Assembly: GCA_037157565.1 (NCBI GenBank)
Contig: JAZHRO010000036.1
Span: forward strand, 23,052,501-23,116,500
DNA: 64,000 bases
Source of the DNA: Thalassia testudinum
Lineage: Eukaryota; Streptophyta; Magnoliopsida; Alismatales; Hydrocharitaceae
Direction: 5' to 3'
The position numbers and the translations under genes are program-made. The notes beneath the pieces are model-generated. The model saw nothing but the letters and a program-made list of their open reading frames with translations, was not told the origin of the DNA and made no database searches. This document shows, in pieces, positions 11,619-22,906 of the stretch (the stretch's first letter is position 1; every line of letters starts with the position of its first letter).

Positions 11619-11632
11619 TGGGTTGCCTCCCA
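11619..11632 (-). other. Conserved post-coding inverted repeat TGGGAGGCAACCCA
   Basis: Plus-strand TGGGTTGCCTCCCA (minus TGGGAGGCAACCCA) is preceded in element orientation by GCGTTAAACTTAGCGCT(GG). The block recurs after the coding part of E2 (28799-28834), E8 (59829-59844) and E10 (54223-54238). It can fold as TGGG/CCCA. Confidence 0.6.
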
Positions 11633-11879
11633 GCCAGCGCTAAGTTTAACGTCATTTGCCGAACTTAAACCCAAAAATATGTACTTCAATGCTATGGGTT
11701 AAGAGAAGTACTAACTGTTGTAGGGGAATTTAAGATTAGTAGAAAGATATGATCATTTGCTCCCAAAATCAGTGATCCACATATGCGGATGAGCAAATGA
11801 TGCAACCCTATTCCAAAGAGTCTTTCTGATTTGGAATATGAAATAGGGTTGGGTGGATGAGGTTTAAATTGCAGAGCCT

Positions 11880-12480
11880 GTCTGTCAATCTAGTTCGACA
11901 AATCAAGAAGAGGTGGTATAGGGTTTGGATTGAAATCATGATTTATAATTATATCTAGTTCTAAATCAGAGTAATAAGGGTCTTCATAATGGCAGTTGAT
12001 ATAAAATATCATGAGTTCTCTAGGTTCTGAGTCATATGAGGATAAGGGTAGAGTTGTGTGGAATTCATCAAAATCTTCATCAAAAATTTCCTCTTCCTCA
12101 TTTGAAGTCACTTCTTCTAAGTCAAGCCATCCATTTGAACCAGTTGGCTTATAAGTTCTTCCCCAGTCCATTACGTGTTAAACTTCTTCTTCTGAGGTTA
12201 CTTCCTAGTTCATGTCCTTGGATTGTCCATTTTCTTGAACTCCCTTAGAATTCAAAAGTTCTTGAATTTTAGGGTGGATGTATTGAGGATTCTTTATATT
12301 ATCATCTAATTCATCATAAGTTATCCCCAGGAGTTTCTCCATCTCACTAATGTCCAGCTTGATTTGATTTTCCATGGGAGATGGTAGATCAGAATTATCC
12401 TGAAGTACATCCTCTTCTTTCCATTTGTGCTGGTCTTGAGCTTTAGCAGGATTCGGATCATCTTAAGTGTGAATTGCCAA
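11880..12480 (-). pseudogene. E3 acidic replacement ORF fragment
   Basis: The open part 12171-11890 encodes an acidic protein (NEEEEIFDEDFDEF), then SSYDSEPREL and HYEDPYYSDLELD. The same order (acidic run, YDPEPRE, YEDPYDSD) occurs in E4 near 21760-21940. It takes the place where RT-integrase would be in a complete element. Function unknown; stops and short frames show it is broken. It is best described as the C-terminal part of the domain-free protein seen more fully in E4. Confidence 0.5.
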
Positions 12481-12497
12481 AACTTGTTCAATTGTTC

Positions 12498-13000
12498 CTA
12501 CAACCTCAATGAACCACAATTCACCTTATTCTTTTGAGAAGTTTTAAAGATATTGAGTTGACAATTTTTCCTTCCAGTGGTGATGTGCATAATCCCCATC
12601 TCATAGTTGATTAGAGCCTTGGTAGTGGACAAGAAAGGTCTCCTTAAGATTATCGGGGTGCGGTTCAAATTTTCTGATGCCTCCATATCTAAAACAAGGA
12701 AGTCCATAGGATACCCAAAATCGCTCACTTTTATAATCACATTTTGTAGAAGGCCCTTCGGAATTTTGGTTGACCTATCAGCAATCTGAAGGGTCACGTC
12801 AATGTGTTGCAAGGGGCCTAAATTCAACTCTTTATATAATTTTGTGAGGATTAAGTTGATGGAGGCACCAAGTTATGGTAAGGCTCAATCCAGGATGAAC
12901 CCATCTATTTCACATGAAATTAAGGGAGTCCCCGGATCTTTCTTTTTAGGAGGGAACTTATTTACGATGATGGCACTGGCTTGTTAAGAAATCATGACCC
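12498..13000 (-). pseudogene. E3 aspartic protease
   Basis: Frame 12827-12498 encodes VTLQIADRSTKIPKGLLQ, FLVLDMEASENL and PIILRRPFLSTTKALIN, clear Ty3/Athila protease blocks. Just upstream (12830-12960) GTPLISCEIDGFILD and LGASINLI are readable, but the codon expected for the catalytic Asp before LGAS is not Asp and a stop lies there. Non-functional. The next conserved pol domain (RT) is missing downstream. Confidence 0.8.
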
Positions 13001-15152
13001 TTTTTGATGATTTGGCTGGCATTTCGGTGTGCATATTTACTTCAAAAATTTTTCCTAGGCTAGGATGTTCTCAATAGCCTCAAGGAGTGGTATGTTCACT
13101 TGGACTTGCTTTAGAATCTCAAGCCACTCCTTAGATTGGTTGGTTTTCTTTTCCCTGGGTTTGATCAAGGCCTCAAGAAAAGGTGCTTGAGAGAAATCAT
13201 GAGTATTCAAATCCTGAGTCTTGTTTTCTAGATTAGCTTCGTCTCCCAGGTCAGATTCAGGCTCCTCAAGATCTTGCTAAGATTTTGACGTAGAAGGATC
13301 TTGGGTTTGTTTCCCACTTCTCAAAGTGACAACACAAGCATGTGCATTAGGGTTAGAAGGTTAAGGTTCATTTTGTAAGATGGGTTGATCCCGGGTTGGG
13401 TTAGGATTAACAAATCCTAGTGGGTGCTGGGGAGTAGGCTGAATTAGGTGTGCTTGTTGCTCCTGTGTGTTGTGTCGATTAACCCTATTGAAGTTCCTTG
13501 GGTTTGGGATGGGTTGGATGGCAACATCCCGTGTTGTCTAGCATCTACTAGCTGGTCCAGTCGTTCCGTCAATTCTATCCTCAAATGATTCATTTCTTCT
13601 TTATGACTTAGGTTCATCTCTCTCATTTCTTTGAGGACCAAGCTTAGATTAGTGGGCTGGTTTTCCTGAGTAGGTTGTGGCTGGTATGTGCACGGTTGTG
13701 TGTACCTACTAGGTTGCCCATAAGTGTTTGGCTTAGTCAAGTTAGGACCCTGGGTAGGTTTCTGACTTGACCAAGGAAAGTTAGGATGGTTGCACCATCT
13801 AAGGTTGTAAGTGTTTGAATAATGCTCATTTCTAGTGTAACCCTGGAGTGCATTCACATCCTCAAGATAACTAGGCATTGGGCTACCTAGTTGAGAATTC
13901 GAGGGCATCAAGGTCCCTCCTTGGTACCCAGAAAGAGATGGGTCCATGTACAGTTGGCTCATAGGTGGAGTCATGGTAAGGTAATTAATGTTGTACACTA
14001 TTTCTTAACCCAAAGTGTTGGGGAACTGGTTGTTGGTTAATATAAGCACTCCTTGGTTAGGCATAGGATTTAATTTGGATTGTGTACCTAAGGAATTCCC
14101 TCCCTATAGAAGGTTATCCAGCTTCTTATCCAAATTCTCCACATTCTTTCACATGAGTTCCACCTTATCTAATTGTTGTGCAATTAGCTCTAAATCAACC
14201 AAATTTGAATTATTGTTAACTTCATAAACTCCGCTCCTTGGTTGATTATCTTTGTTAAAAGCAGACATTGAGGCATTGTTGAGGGAATTTTCACTCATAT
14301 TCTTAAACAATTGAAAGGCTCCCTCAGCATCTCGAGTCAGGAAATTGCCCCCACATGTCGCATCAACAAAATTTTTCAAATTGTCACTCAACCCATAATA
14401 GAAAATATGGGCCAAGTGCCACTTCGAAATCCCATGATAGGGGCATTTCCTAGTTAAATCATTGAACCTCTCTCAAGCCTCATGTAGTCATGCAATTGTT
14501 CCTCAGGGTTCTGCTTAAAGGTTGTTATGGCACATCTAAGGGCATTAGTTTTTCCTACGGGAAAGAATTTCTTAAGAAATGTGCTTCTCAAGTCTTCCAA
14601 AGTTAGGATTGGTCTACCAATTATCCTCAGCCAATGTGCAGCTCTACCTTTCAAGGAGAATGGGAACATCATCAACATTAGGGTACTTTCATTCATGTTC
14701 CTAGGGCCAAAGGTTCTTCCTATGTGTAGGAGCTCTTCAAGGTGGTGGAAGGGGTCATTTGACTCATTGCCATGAAAGTTGGGAATCAAGTTAATGATCT
14801 AAGGTTTGAGTTCAAAATCTTCCCCATCCTGAGGTACCATAACAAAGGGTTCAGGTCGGGTACTAGGAGGGTTATAAAAGTCACGGAGGGGCCAATCTAC
14901 CCTTCTGTTTTGGAGTCAACTGATGGCCTACACTATGACTTCCATCTGTCGGTCATAATGCTAGCCTTGCTTAGTGATTTTCCTTTGTAAGAGAGTCATA
15001 GGATCCAGATGTTATTCATCAATCTCTTCTTCCTCGTGATGACTAGCCATTGCAGAAGGTTTAGATTCAGATTCTGGATAAATAGGCCTTCTCCTAGGAT
15101 TTCATTCTAATGGTGGTAGCAAATCAAGATTTTGAGATCTTCTACCTTGCAT
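13001..15152 (-). pseudogene. E3 gag (Athila type) and linker
   Basis: A likely start ATG is at 15152-15150 (MQGRRSQNLDLL), in the same frame as the block at 14789. Conserved parts in order: NFHGNESNDPFHHLEELL, MMFPFSLKGRAAHWL and FLKKFFPVGKTNALR (14780-14560), IFYYGLSDNLKNFVDA.CGG (14405-14340), NHPNFPWSS (13775), coiled LKEMREMNLSHKEEMNHL (13640), and VVTLRSGK near 13320 before the protease. Stops and frame changes occur at about 14453, 14148, 14000 and 13443. The product is the capsid/nucleocapsid polyprotein. No CCHC zinc knuckle was seen, which is usual for Athila gags. Confidence 0.85.
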
Positions 15153-16623
15153 ACACCAGAAGAATATCTATAGATGAGAAGGAGAAGATAGATGAGAGAA
15201 AACCATGCCTTCTCAATGCAAGAAATCAAATTGGTCCTTAGAGTGTCAACCCTAATTAGACCTGATCCTAGCTCTCCAAAACACGAATGGGTTAGATCAA
15301 CCCTTGTATTACTTGGCTAGCTAGAAGGGTGGGACCCCTTAAGGCACCCAGCATGGTGGGACACCACTAAAGGTTAACACGGTTACCGCACCAACCTTTC
15401 TTGTCACCACTGGGTCCAAGTAGACAAGGTTGTTACCTTAGCCCAATCTAGTTTCAAGTTCCCAAGTCTATAAGTCCTTCCTAGGGAACCTCTACTTAGT
15501 TTTAGGCGTGGGATTGATGTGCTTTTGGAATATAATGGGTGTTAGGGGGTGTTTGCCCTTAAAAATTGATTTTGAAATGTGTGAAGTGCTTAGGCAAATA
15601 GGGTTCACAAGCAATTTCTTATGATGAAGTGAATTTTAAGATTCAAATGCTTGTGTTAATGCGTTTTAGGGTTCACTTGAGTTAATATTTTCAATCAAGG
15701 TTTTGATGAGACACACAAGAGTTTTGCAAATCCCAATTTGTTTGATAGATTTCCTTTAAGTATGGAAATGTAAGTGTGCCCTATCGTTACCGCGAAACCA
15801 TAAATGGAGATAGTTGCTAGATGTTCTTTTAACTTCAAATTCAAATGAGTGCTGTGACCCAACAACGCAATCAATTGCTCCTATTGCACCACTAACTAGG
15901 CACTCAAAAAATATTTTTCAAGAATTTTTAATGCACCATTTCTATTTTTTTATGATTTAAATTATACTAGGGGTTTTGTAGTTTGTTTTGACCCCCCAGT
16001 TGGTGATTGGATAATTCGCGTAATCAAACATGCAAGAAATAACTTTTTCAGATTTTTTCTAAATTCTTTATTATCTTAGAAATTTAGTGGCATAAATTTC
16101 AATTCAATCAGAGTTGCATAAAAATTCCTATGATATTTTGAACTCTGAAAAATTAAGAACAATAACCTAATTGATAACAGATCAGTGCATGAATTTTTTA
16201 AAATTTTGTGTAGCTTAGATATGCACAAAATTTGTATATGTTGTTCCTGTCTTCAAAACTCACGTTCAGTAAAAATTTGAGAATATGCACGAAATTTGTA
16301 TATGTTGTTCCTGACTTCAAAACTCACGTCTAGTAAAAATTTGAGACTTTTTGGACATGTGAATCTTCGGGAATTGATTTTATAAGTTATGATTTTATTT
16401 CAGCTCAAAAATCAAGAGAAACCCTAACTAATCCTAGGGTTCAAACAAATCCTAAATCTAACAAATCTAAACTACGGGTACTTGCCTGAGGTTCGAACCT
16501 GCAATTACCGTTGTTGTGTTTCATTTTGATTTCCTTGCTCTCCTGCATACACGAAATCAACGAAAATAACATGTTAGAAATCTCAAATTTGCACCAAAGA
16601 AAGCTACAAAAATTTCCGTTGAC
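15153..16623 (-). other. E3 leader (no gene)
   Basis: Non-coding sequence between PBS and gag. It holds a near-tandem duplication of about 68 bp at 16215-16350 (ATATGCACAAAATTTGTATA units in two versions). The block at 15300-15500, with many short AAGG/ACC elements, has counterparts in the leaders of E1, E4 and E7. Nothing else is recognised. Confidence 0.65.
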
Positions 16624-16641
16624 TCCTCGGCAACGGCGCCA
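16624..16641 (-). promoter_or_regulatory. E3 primer-binding site (tRNA-Asp)
   Basis: Minus-strand TGGCGCCGTTGCCGAGGA matches TGGCGCCGTTGCCGGGGA at 17 of 18 positions. It is separated by three bases from the LTR start at 16645. The flanking GTCAAC extends a hairpin with GTTGCC. Confidence 0.9.
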
Positions 16642-16644
16642 ACT

Positions 16645-16650
16645 TGTTCA
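16645..16650 (-). repeat. E3 5' LTR, last six bases stranded by E4
   Basis: TGTTCA (plus strand) directly after the PBS spacer is the terminal end of E3's 5' LTR. The rest resumes at 26447. The corresponding end of the other LTR reads TGTTCG at 8332. E4 lies between. Confidence 0.75.
16646..16650. repeat. E4 target-site duplication
   Basis: GTTCA at 16646-16650 pairs with GCTCG at 26447-26451, differing by two transitions. The undisturbed LTR at 8333-8337 reads GTTCG, consistent with one duplicated pentamer that later mutated. Confidence 0.65.
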
Positions 16651-18016
16651 TGGTTAAGCAGCAATCATAGGTCTTAATTGACCTAAATTAGGATAGAACT
16701 TAGAGTAAGTTAGGGCAATTCATGCATGCATAAGCATTATCTGCATCTTTACTACTTTACTTGAGCTATGCAAAAAATAATGTTATAATGTGATGATTAA
16801 GTGCATTATGTCAATTGCAAGCAATAAGCTGATCTCAAGCTGGATCTGAAGCTGGATCAGGAATAATGGGTGCTGCAGCTAGGCTGGAGCAGAAGACCTA
16901 GATTAGATGTAGTGAATAATAATGTAAGGGAGTTAAGGTATGCCACTCTATTAAGTAGGAATAAAGCAATAAAATGTGAAGAGCTTAGGTCCATCCTAGC
17001 CCTAGGATAGCCTAGAGACTTCACCAAGCCTTAACCACCCTTAGATTAGGTCACCACACAGTAGGAAACCTTAAAACCCTAGTTCCAGCCTTTATCTAGA
17101 CATCCAGATGAATTATAAAACGTCCAGAACTCTTAGCCAACTCCCACACACCTCAAACCCACTTCTGTAGTGTTATTGGACGTTTAGACACTTTGTCAGA
17201 CGTCCAATTTCTGCAGAATACCCGAAACAAAACCTAGAATTCTCCCTGACTCAGATTGGACTTCCAGAACTGAAGTCTAGACTTCTGATTTTTGGGTATA
17301 AGTCGTCTGACTTTGTTTTTGGACGTCTGGGATTGGTCTCCAATTCCTGTTTTGAGATTCAAGCCTTGATCTTGGATCTCTAGCTCCCTAGACCTAATCC
17401 CAACCCCATAGGAACCTAAATTAAGGTGCCCTAACCCAAGTACTTCACCTCTAGACCTCCCTAAGGACCTAATTAGGTCCTCACTAAACCCAATTGACTT
17501 AGATCAAAGTCAATTACCATCACCTAAGCCAATTAGACTCATTGAGTCCAATTGAGCTCAGGTCTCAACCCACATAAGTCCAATTGGACATAGTGAGAGT
17601 CCAATTGACCTAAACCCAACCTAATTGAGTTATTTCACTCTCAATTAGGTTCACACTCATTCAATTAAACTTAGGTTAAGTTTAATTGCAATTTCCCTTA
17701 GCAATTAGTGTTTGCAACCCTAATTCAAGACATACACCTACCCAAACCCTTTAGGACCTAGCCTAGACCTCTTAGCCACCTAGGGCACGACCACACACAC
17801 ACACACACCCATTCACGCACACACATTCCTCTAGAGTTCTCTAGAAATCTATTCAAAGTGGCGCCAACTCTTGGTTGCCAAATTTAGCAACCAAGAGCCA
17901 TTCAATTCTTAGATCCACAAATGGTGGATCTAAGAACCACCTCTCTCTCTCTTGGCTGGCCACTCATGAAGCCCTCTCTAGAGAGTTCCACACTTCTCTA
18001 GAGAGACTCCGTTATG

Positions 18017-18026
18017 TTTATAAAAT
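18017..18026 (+). promoter_or_regulatory. TATA-like box, E4 5' LTR
   Basis: TTTATAAAAT, followed by GACCTAAG(G/C)GGTGGCC. The matching position in the 3' LTR (25483-25494, CTATAAAAAG) and in E7 (42293-42302, CTATTAAAAG) carries a similar box. It likely marks U3/R about 600 nt upstream of the LTR ORF. Confidence 0.55.
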
Positions 18027-18615
18027 GACCTAAGGGGTGGCCATTTGCACCCATCAACTCTTGGCCATCCCATTCTTGGCACTCATCCACTTAGGTTAGC
18101 TACGTCTCCACCTCCACTCTACCTCCACGAGAAGCACCACCATGGAGGCCACCATCTCCACGCCAGGATACTGGATCACCTCTCCAACCTTTCTCCAAGG
18201 GCCGACCTAAGCACCTTTGGCCACCCCTCCTTCTCAACTCAACCATTCCAAGGCCATCGGAGCTCACCTCCGAATCCCTCACTTTCTGATTGATTAGTAG
18301 CTAGTTCTTTATATTTACTACTTTCATTTACTGCTTAGTAGTGTAGTCCTTAATCTCCCCCAATGATGCATGCAAAATCCCCCCGTAGATTCCTGTATGT
18401 GATCGTTTTATGGTAACTTATTTACATTTTCAAGCATTCCTATACAAACTTTCCTCTACATTCCATGCTCCAAATGCTTCTCTAAGTGAATGAATAAAAG
18501 GTACATTTTTATATATGTCTCTATGTTTGAAATCACCATGACCTTATTGGTTGCCATCTTTTCTATGTGATTCAAGTTGCCTATTTTTCACTTGTAGATA
18601 TATTTTGTAACAAGT

Positions 18616-18813
18616 ATGTCGGTTCCGGAAAATATAGAAAACCTAACGATAGATGCATTTTCTGTAAACAGCCACCACGTAACTAGAATTGTGTGCACCG
18701 AAACTCATACCTTTACCTTTGTTATCTATTTAACGCACGCGCACGTAATCAGAATTCGTAATAGAAGTGGCGAAGTCTTAATTTGAAGATTGGAAACAGA
18801 TGTGCAATTTTAA
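18616..18813 (+). pseudogene. LTR-embedded small ORF, copy 2 (one internal TGA)
   Basis: ATG at 18616, 65 codons, then TAA at 18811-18813 after the residues QF. A single TGA at codon 57 breaks it; the 3' LTR copy has CGA there, so this is a simple transition. Conserved residues: AFSVNSH, THTF, YLTHAH, R, LET.VQF. Length is exactly that of the E7 copy. Between this copy and E7, many codons differ only at the third base (for example Thr, His and Ala codons of YLTHAH). It sits about 170 nt upstream of the PBS. Function unknown. Confidence 0.6.
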
Positions 18814-18986
18814 ATAAAGTAGAGAGATAAAAGATCGATTTCAGAATTAAACAAATGCCTCCCAGAGACGAATGACCGGGACTCAAGTCTCATTATTTTT
18901 ACAAACTTATTTTTGATGAACGTTTTTGCATGACAATACTATGATTTCGACGACTTTCAAATGTGCGAGAACAGCTTTCCGTCAAA

Positions 18987-19004
18987 TGGCACCATTGCCA
19001 GGGA
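18987..19004 (+). promoter_or_regulatory. E4 primer-binding site
   Basis: TGGCACCATTGCCAGGGA matches the tRNA-Asp PBS at 15 of 18 positions; all three differences are G-to-A. The next bases GGCAAC pair with (A)TTGCC to form a hairpin with loop AGGGA. Confidence 0.85.
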
Positions 19005-20561
19005 GGCAACGTCATTTTTCTTGATTTCGATCTTTTAAACTTCCACTGACAAATCTGCCTCTACTTTGTTTTTTGATGTGCAGGACAACACAGGAAGAAA
19101 ATGAGATCTGCAACACAACGAGCGCAGAAAAAGAAATCTGGTGCACATCTCTTCTCAAGCTAGATTTCTTCGTAACCCTAGGATTAGATTTGCTTACAGC
19201 AATTTCTTTTTAAAAAAAGAAAAAATTATGCATTTTCATGAAGAAGAAAAAAAATCAAAAAAAAATTCAAAAAAATCTAGACTAGGTTTCTTTTGAATCC
19301 TAGGTTAGTTTGAAAAAAGCAAAAAATATATATATATTTTTGAAACCCCCTTGGAAAAAAAAATTCCTTTTTGAAAAAAAAAATGTGCAAAAGCACTTGA
19401 AAAAAAAACACTTTTGGTGGAAAGTTTGTATTTCATACTCAAACCTTCATTAAAAGCTTCTCCACCATTTCCTATTTTTCGGCCAGATTTCAAAGTCTAT
19501 TTCAAAAATTCGATTACCGAAAAATTAGTTAACAAAAGAATATGACATTCGGGCTAGACCTTCATTTCCAAACCATCTTTCAAGCGGCACCATTATTTTG
19601 AAAAAATTATATGTATAGAATTTTTAAAAATTTACAAAGTGCAACAGGGTCAGACTGACCCAAATCTGAGATTTTTCAAAATTTAAAAAGCAATTTCAAA
19701 CAATCTGGGAATTAGTTTTGACTAAAAATGGTGGGGTTTGAAAGATGATTTCATTAGCTTTATTTTTTGTATTTTTTTCAATTTTTGAAAGTCATTTCAT
19801 ATTGTTTCAAAGTGAAAAATAGACTATAAGTAAAAATTCCAAACCTGACCCCCTGACATTCAAAAATCTCTAAAAATTCAGCTAAAATAGTAAAAATTCT
19901 AAGAAAATATTCTATGAAAGTATAATTGAAAAGGGAATCTACTCATCAAATTTCAAGTTAATTGGATTCCAAATTTTACCAAGGAACTAATTGTAATATT
20001 TGTGGTGTGCTAATGAAGAAAAAAAAAATGAAAGAACAAAATCCTAGAATTGCATGAACCCTAGGTTAAACCTTTAGTGTTACAATTTAGAGACCACATT
20101 TGAGCTAACCTAGACTTAGTAAAGTCTAGTACTTAGCCGGTGAGCTTGGTCACCTTGTGGACCACTCACCAAAAACCCCAACTGAAGAAAAAATGGGCTA
20201 AAAATCAAATCTAAAATAGGAAATCAACCTGAATTCGTTGTCGTACAACTAGGTGCTTTTAACCTCTTGGTTGGGTTAGCCGAGAGGCAGGAATTGCTTT
20301 TATTCAGTTGTACGGCAAATTTTCTTCAGGAATTACAACCTAAAATGAAAAATCTCGTCATTTGATTCATAAGGACCATCTGATTGATAGGACCTTAGCC
20401 TTGTCTAGCTTGGCTACACTAACCCAGGGGTTGGGTGGTGTATGCAAGGGAGGAGGTCACTTAGACCTCAATTGGTTGGACCATGGGAGCTGCTCCCAAG
20501 GAGGCAGGTCACCTCTCTAGGACCATCTTCTCCCCTCACTTCTTCTATTTGCTTAACTACA
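19005..20561 (+). other. E4 leader (no gene)
   Basis: AT-rich non-coding leader with long A-runs (19210-19410) and an ATATATATATAT run near 19327. A block near 20040-20170 (GCATGAACCCTAGGTTAAAC to ACCTTGTGGACCACTCACC) is conserved in E7 at 44048-44168. Another conserved block lies at 20450-20545, just before the start codon. Confidence 0.7.
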
Positions 20562-22204
20562 ATGGCTAACCCTGGATCTGGCCCAAATCAGGATCTAGAA
20601 GAGCTAGAACCATGAGCTTATCTGAGAGCTCGGGTCGCTAAATCAGCTCAACCTTGGGATCAGGACCCAAGGTGGTGAAGATGACTTTTCGCTTCACCTA
20701 ATCCTACTCCTCAGGTTACCTAAATGGTAAACCCATATCTTAACCCTAGATATTATGACCCATACTAGTCAGTCCCTCAAAGGACCGCATCCTGTAACCT
20801 AGGATATGAATTTCATACTCCTGCTTCTCTCCCATGGAATATGGGTAGACCTGATTCACCCCCTGGAACCCCTGAAGAGCTACCGGTGCATATGCGACCA
20901 CATTACAGAATACAGAGAGCTGTAGCAAGCGCTAAGGAGAAGGCCGCATTCTATCTACACGAAATCAAAGCTATCACTGAGCCGAACCAAAGACGAAGTT
21001 GGATTCCACATCAACAGGCTATGAGGGAGCTCCTTCAGGAAACAACAGAGATAACAAGGCTAATTGGACATAATCGGGAAACTCAAGAACTACTGCTTTT
21101 GAGATATTAAGTGGAAAATAGCCTTGAAGACCTCGAAGAATCTGAAAGGACTATACCGGAAGGACACACAGAAGATTCTTAGGAGCAGATGCTGGAAGAG
21201 CTTCCAAGGGAAGAAGAATCTAGCTTGGATATGAGACAGGAGCAGGAAGTATGCCGAATGGATTCATTTGAGAACTCCCTTAAGGAAATTGAGGAGGAAA
21301 GGACTGATATCTCCAAGACTGAGCCACAATCGAATTATCCTAAATCCTAGGAGATACCTCATGGATTAGAAAACCCAACTGAGATAAGGGAAGTAGATCT
21401 AGTTGAGGATATGGATCCTGAGGTAGACAATACATGCAACACTACTAACCAATCTAGGCTGCTTCCTATTGTAGGTGAACCTGTGCTAGAGCAAACATCT
21501 TCTGATCTGCACTCTTCTTCTTTCACCTACATCCCTAATTTGGATGCTAGAGATTTTGAGATGACACTTTCTATCCTTGATCCTGACATCCGAAGACTAG
21601 AAGTAGCTATGGATGTTTTGACCGAAGAAATAAATATGCTACCTGAGGCAGGAATTACTGAGGAACCCAATGCATGTGAGGGTGAAGCTTTGAGCAGAAT
21701 GAGCTTGGAACACACCTATCATCCTAGTCAATGGCTCGACCCCGAGCCTGAAGAGTCAGCCTCCGATGAATTAGAGATGAATACTGATGAGGATGAAGTA
21801 GTTTCTAACAAGGATTTCAGTGACCTCCCCATAGATCTTCTACTTTCACAGATACCCCCATATGACCCAGAGCCTAGAGAGGGCAAGATCTTTGATGTCA
21901 ATATCGTTATGAGGATCCCTATGACTCAGATTCTGGTTTTGAGATACATGTCGTTCTACTTCCTCAGCAACTTCCTGATGAATTGTGGGACATGATAAAT
22001 AAGCTAAATCAACATCGTGATCCCCCTTCTGATTATCCTCTATTTTCCACCACCACTCCACACTTTCTTATAGCTAGACTTTTTGGAGTAGGGTTGCACA
22101 ATCAGCTGGTTCGCATCTCTGAACCACTGATTCTGGGAGCATATGAGCATATCTTTCTCATAATCTTGGTTGGCTCCTATGCTAGAACTGCTACATCTGA
22201 TTGA
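20562..22204 (+). pseudogene. E4 long ORF without retroviral domains
   Basis: The ATG at 20562 opens with MANPGSG, the same start as the E7 gag at 44685 (MANPGPG). One reading frame then runs to about 21900 with eight premature stops (TGA/TAG/TAA, near 20613-21350) but no frameshift. A shift of one base near 21900 moves it to the frame ending at 22204 (YEDPYDSDSGFE, then LHNQLVRISEPL). The middle is acidic; YDPEPRE lies near residue 433. No capsid, protease, RT or integrase motif is present. The ending resembles that of E10 (LHHQLANI) and the acidic part matches E3. It occupies the place of gag-pol. Function unknown; it may have been a trans-acting or packaging-related protein. Confidence 0.6.
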
Positions 22205-22446
22205 GTTTTTGCCCAGCTGGAGGCGTTAAACTCAGCATCTACTCCACATCCATCACCCTATACATATTCATTTTTATACATAGCATATTCTTCTTTTAGC
22301 ATATTTTCTTTCTGTATATTGCATACTGACAGGTTGGCCGGTGCTGAATGTGTACTTTTAGGAGTAATTATAAGTGATTTCTACCCATTCTCTCCCTGTT
22401 GTATTTATTTTCTTTTATATTCATGCATGAGGACATGCAAGAACTT
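22205..22446 (+). other. E4 post-coding region
   Basis: Contains CCCAGCTGGAGGCGTTAAACTCAGC near 22213-22236, the counterpart of the GCGTTAAACTTAGC block after the coding part of other elements. No gene is seen. Confidence 0.5.
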
Positions 22447-22462
22447 AGGCATGGTAGGGATG
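22447..22462 (+). promoter_or_regulatory. E4 upstream PPT-like tract
   Basis: AGGCATGGTAGGGATG, preceded by GAGGACATGCAAGAACTT. It lies 1.7 kb upstream of the LTR-adjacent PPT and corresponds to the second tracts of E2, E3, E8 and E10. Confidence 0.5.
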
Positions 22463-22906
22463 ATACAACAAAAACTGAAAATTTTTATGCCAACATTTAG
22501 GAAAACCTCGGAGCTACATGTAAAATGTACTTTAGAACCCTAAATAAAAGGAAAATCAACTCCACCTCCAATGCTCGCATTGGAGCTAGAAATCATCCGC
22601 AACAACCATTTCCGACTCACTCGCTCACCTCTTATTCTAAATTTAGGGTCAAGCTGAATGTAACCTGATACAGCAATCTCATGAAGTACAAACATAAGAG
22701 GTCACTTGTTTATAGCATATATACATATTACATTCATGAATAAGATTATTTTATTAAGAGAATGCATTAGGGATTCTATCCTCTAGTTGATTCTTGTAAT
22801 ATGGAATCCAGCACAACTTTTCACACACACGTAGAATTTGCAATGGATTCACAGTGAAGGCTGATAAGAAGTATTTTGGGAGTCAGGCAGATTTTCCTCC
22901 AAAAAT

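Larger units (their letters stand above)
16651..18984 (+). repeat. E4 5' LTR, family A (2334 bp)
   Basis: Starts TGGTTAAGCAGCAATCA (the intact version at 24155 is TGATTGCACAGCAATCA) and ends CCGTCA two bases before the PBS. U3 contains a cluster of AGACGTCC / GACGTCTGG motifs (17100-17335) and a cluster of CAATTG-type motifs (17480-17720). It also holds a short CA microsatellite (17789-17806), a TATA-like TTTATAAAAT at 18017-18026, an AATAAA near 18493, and the conserved LTR ORF at 18616. One peptide at 18045-18293 is Pro/His-rich and also present in the other LTR at 25511; I do not count it as a gene. Confidence 0.9.

Noticed and set aside
17789..17806. CA microsatellites at 17789 and 25269 as independent features of interest
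   Set aside because: They are homologous positions of the two E4 LTRs differing in length by ordinary slippage.
18045..18293. Pro/His-rich frame downstream of the TATA box in the E4 5' LTR, with a homologue at 25511-25750
   Set aside because: Present in both LTRs simply because LTRs are duplicates. The 3' copy has an indel shifting its end, and E7 has no comparable frame at this place, unlike the 65-codon ORF.
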